Origin: Chloroflexi bacterium OLB13
Lineage (GTDB): Bacteria; Chloroflexota; Anaerolineae; Aggregatilineales; Phototrophicaceae
Direction: 5' to 3'
NCBI GenBank assembly: GCA_001567485.1
Contig: JZRA01000048.1
Location: 62,001 to 126,000, forward strand
Length of the DNA: 64,000 nucleotides
The notes beneath the pieces were generated by a model. The model was not told the origin of the DNA, did no database searches, and saw only the letters and a program-made list of their open reading frames with translations. Shown here in pieces: positions 63,931-64,000 of this stretch. The number at the start of each line of letters is the position of its first letter. Positions within the stretch are counted from its first letter, which is position 1. Made by a program: the position numbers and the translations under genes.

Positions 63931-64000
63931 TTGGCGTTGGACGGGGGCGAGCGCGCATTGAGCCTGCTCGAATACGGGCGGATCGTCGTACAGCGGGGCT
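63931..64000 (+). CDS. Possible start of a further gene at the right edge
   Basis: From TTG 63931 or TTG 63937 the frame reads LDGGERALSLLEYGRIVVQR, which looks like the opening of a polysaccharide chain-length (Wzz-type) protein or similar. Only 23 codons are visible and the start is unusual, so this is a suggestion only. Confidence 0.25.
   Translation, partial: MALDGGERALSLLEYGRIVVQRG

Overview
The window looks like a piece of chromosome from a Chloroflexota bacterium, most likely of the Anaerolineae. It is GC-rich and gene-dense. It carries several secreted proteins with long Thr-Pro spacers of the TPTPTNTPT type, an E. coli-like class I aldolase, a fused indolepyruvate oxidoreductase, a MutL/GlmL-like ATPase next to a DUF6754-type membrane protein, a CGAAC-N4-GTTCG SOS box and an LPETG sorting tail. 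I place it by recognising families, not by a database search. I saw no rRNA, tRNA, CRISPR array, insertion sequence or phage gene.

Layout. 1-5.3 kb: metallophosphoesterase, a TPP-riboswitch-controlled thiamine transporter (thiB-thiP, no ATPase gene beside it), the 2H phosphoesterase ThpR and a CoA-transferase subunit. 5.4-9 kb: nitrilase and RidA, a class I fructose-bisphosphate aldolase, and a secreted beta-propeller protein. 9.2-14.9 kb: the operon pdhA-pdhB-pdhC-tkt, ending in a short remnant that resembles the start of an arginase-family enzyme. 14.9-18.5 kb: fused indolepyruvate:ferredoxin oxidoreductase with its own promoter. 18.7-28 kb: a minus-strand cassette of eight reading frames of unknown function, the most novel part of the window. 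28-35.7 kb: beta-lactamase-fold serine hydrolase, tsaD, a biotin carrier protein, uvrB with an SOS box, and two lipoproteins. 35.7-46.2 kb: two GT4 glycosyltransferases, an FmdB-like protein without cysteines, an MBL-fold hydrolase, a propeller/SH3 lipoprotein, and a kinase-nucleotidyltransferase pair. 46.3-64 kb: mutS2, an SPFH protein, a GAF-like protein, a glycosyltransferase/rnhB run, a PyrD/PyrK-like pair, a second metallophosphoesterase, a PLD-family protein, a DUF4230 protein, fabD, a yceI-tetR pair with two operator-like palindromes, and a STAS-like small protein.

How the genes fit together. PDH E1/E2, transketolase and aldolase form a central-carbon block. PDH E1, transketolase and the indolepyruvate oxidoreductase all use thiamine diphosphate, whose uptake genes sit nearby under TPP control. 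The 18.7-28 kb cassette encodes membrane proteins with acidic cytoplasmic tails, an actin-like ATPase, SH3 and Thr-Pro extracellular parts and a wall-sorting signal, which suggests an envelope-associated complex.

Sequence quality caveat. Six recognisable genes (thiB, pdhB, the 23.4-26.4 kb protein, the MBL hydrolase, the APH-family kinase and fabD) are each broken by what looks like one missing base, mostly in short C or G runs. A seventh, the MutL-like gene, has a possible opposite shift. This pattern points to consensus indel errors more than to real pseudogenes, so I report these genes at full length with the break marked.
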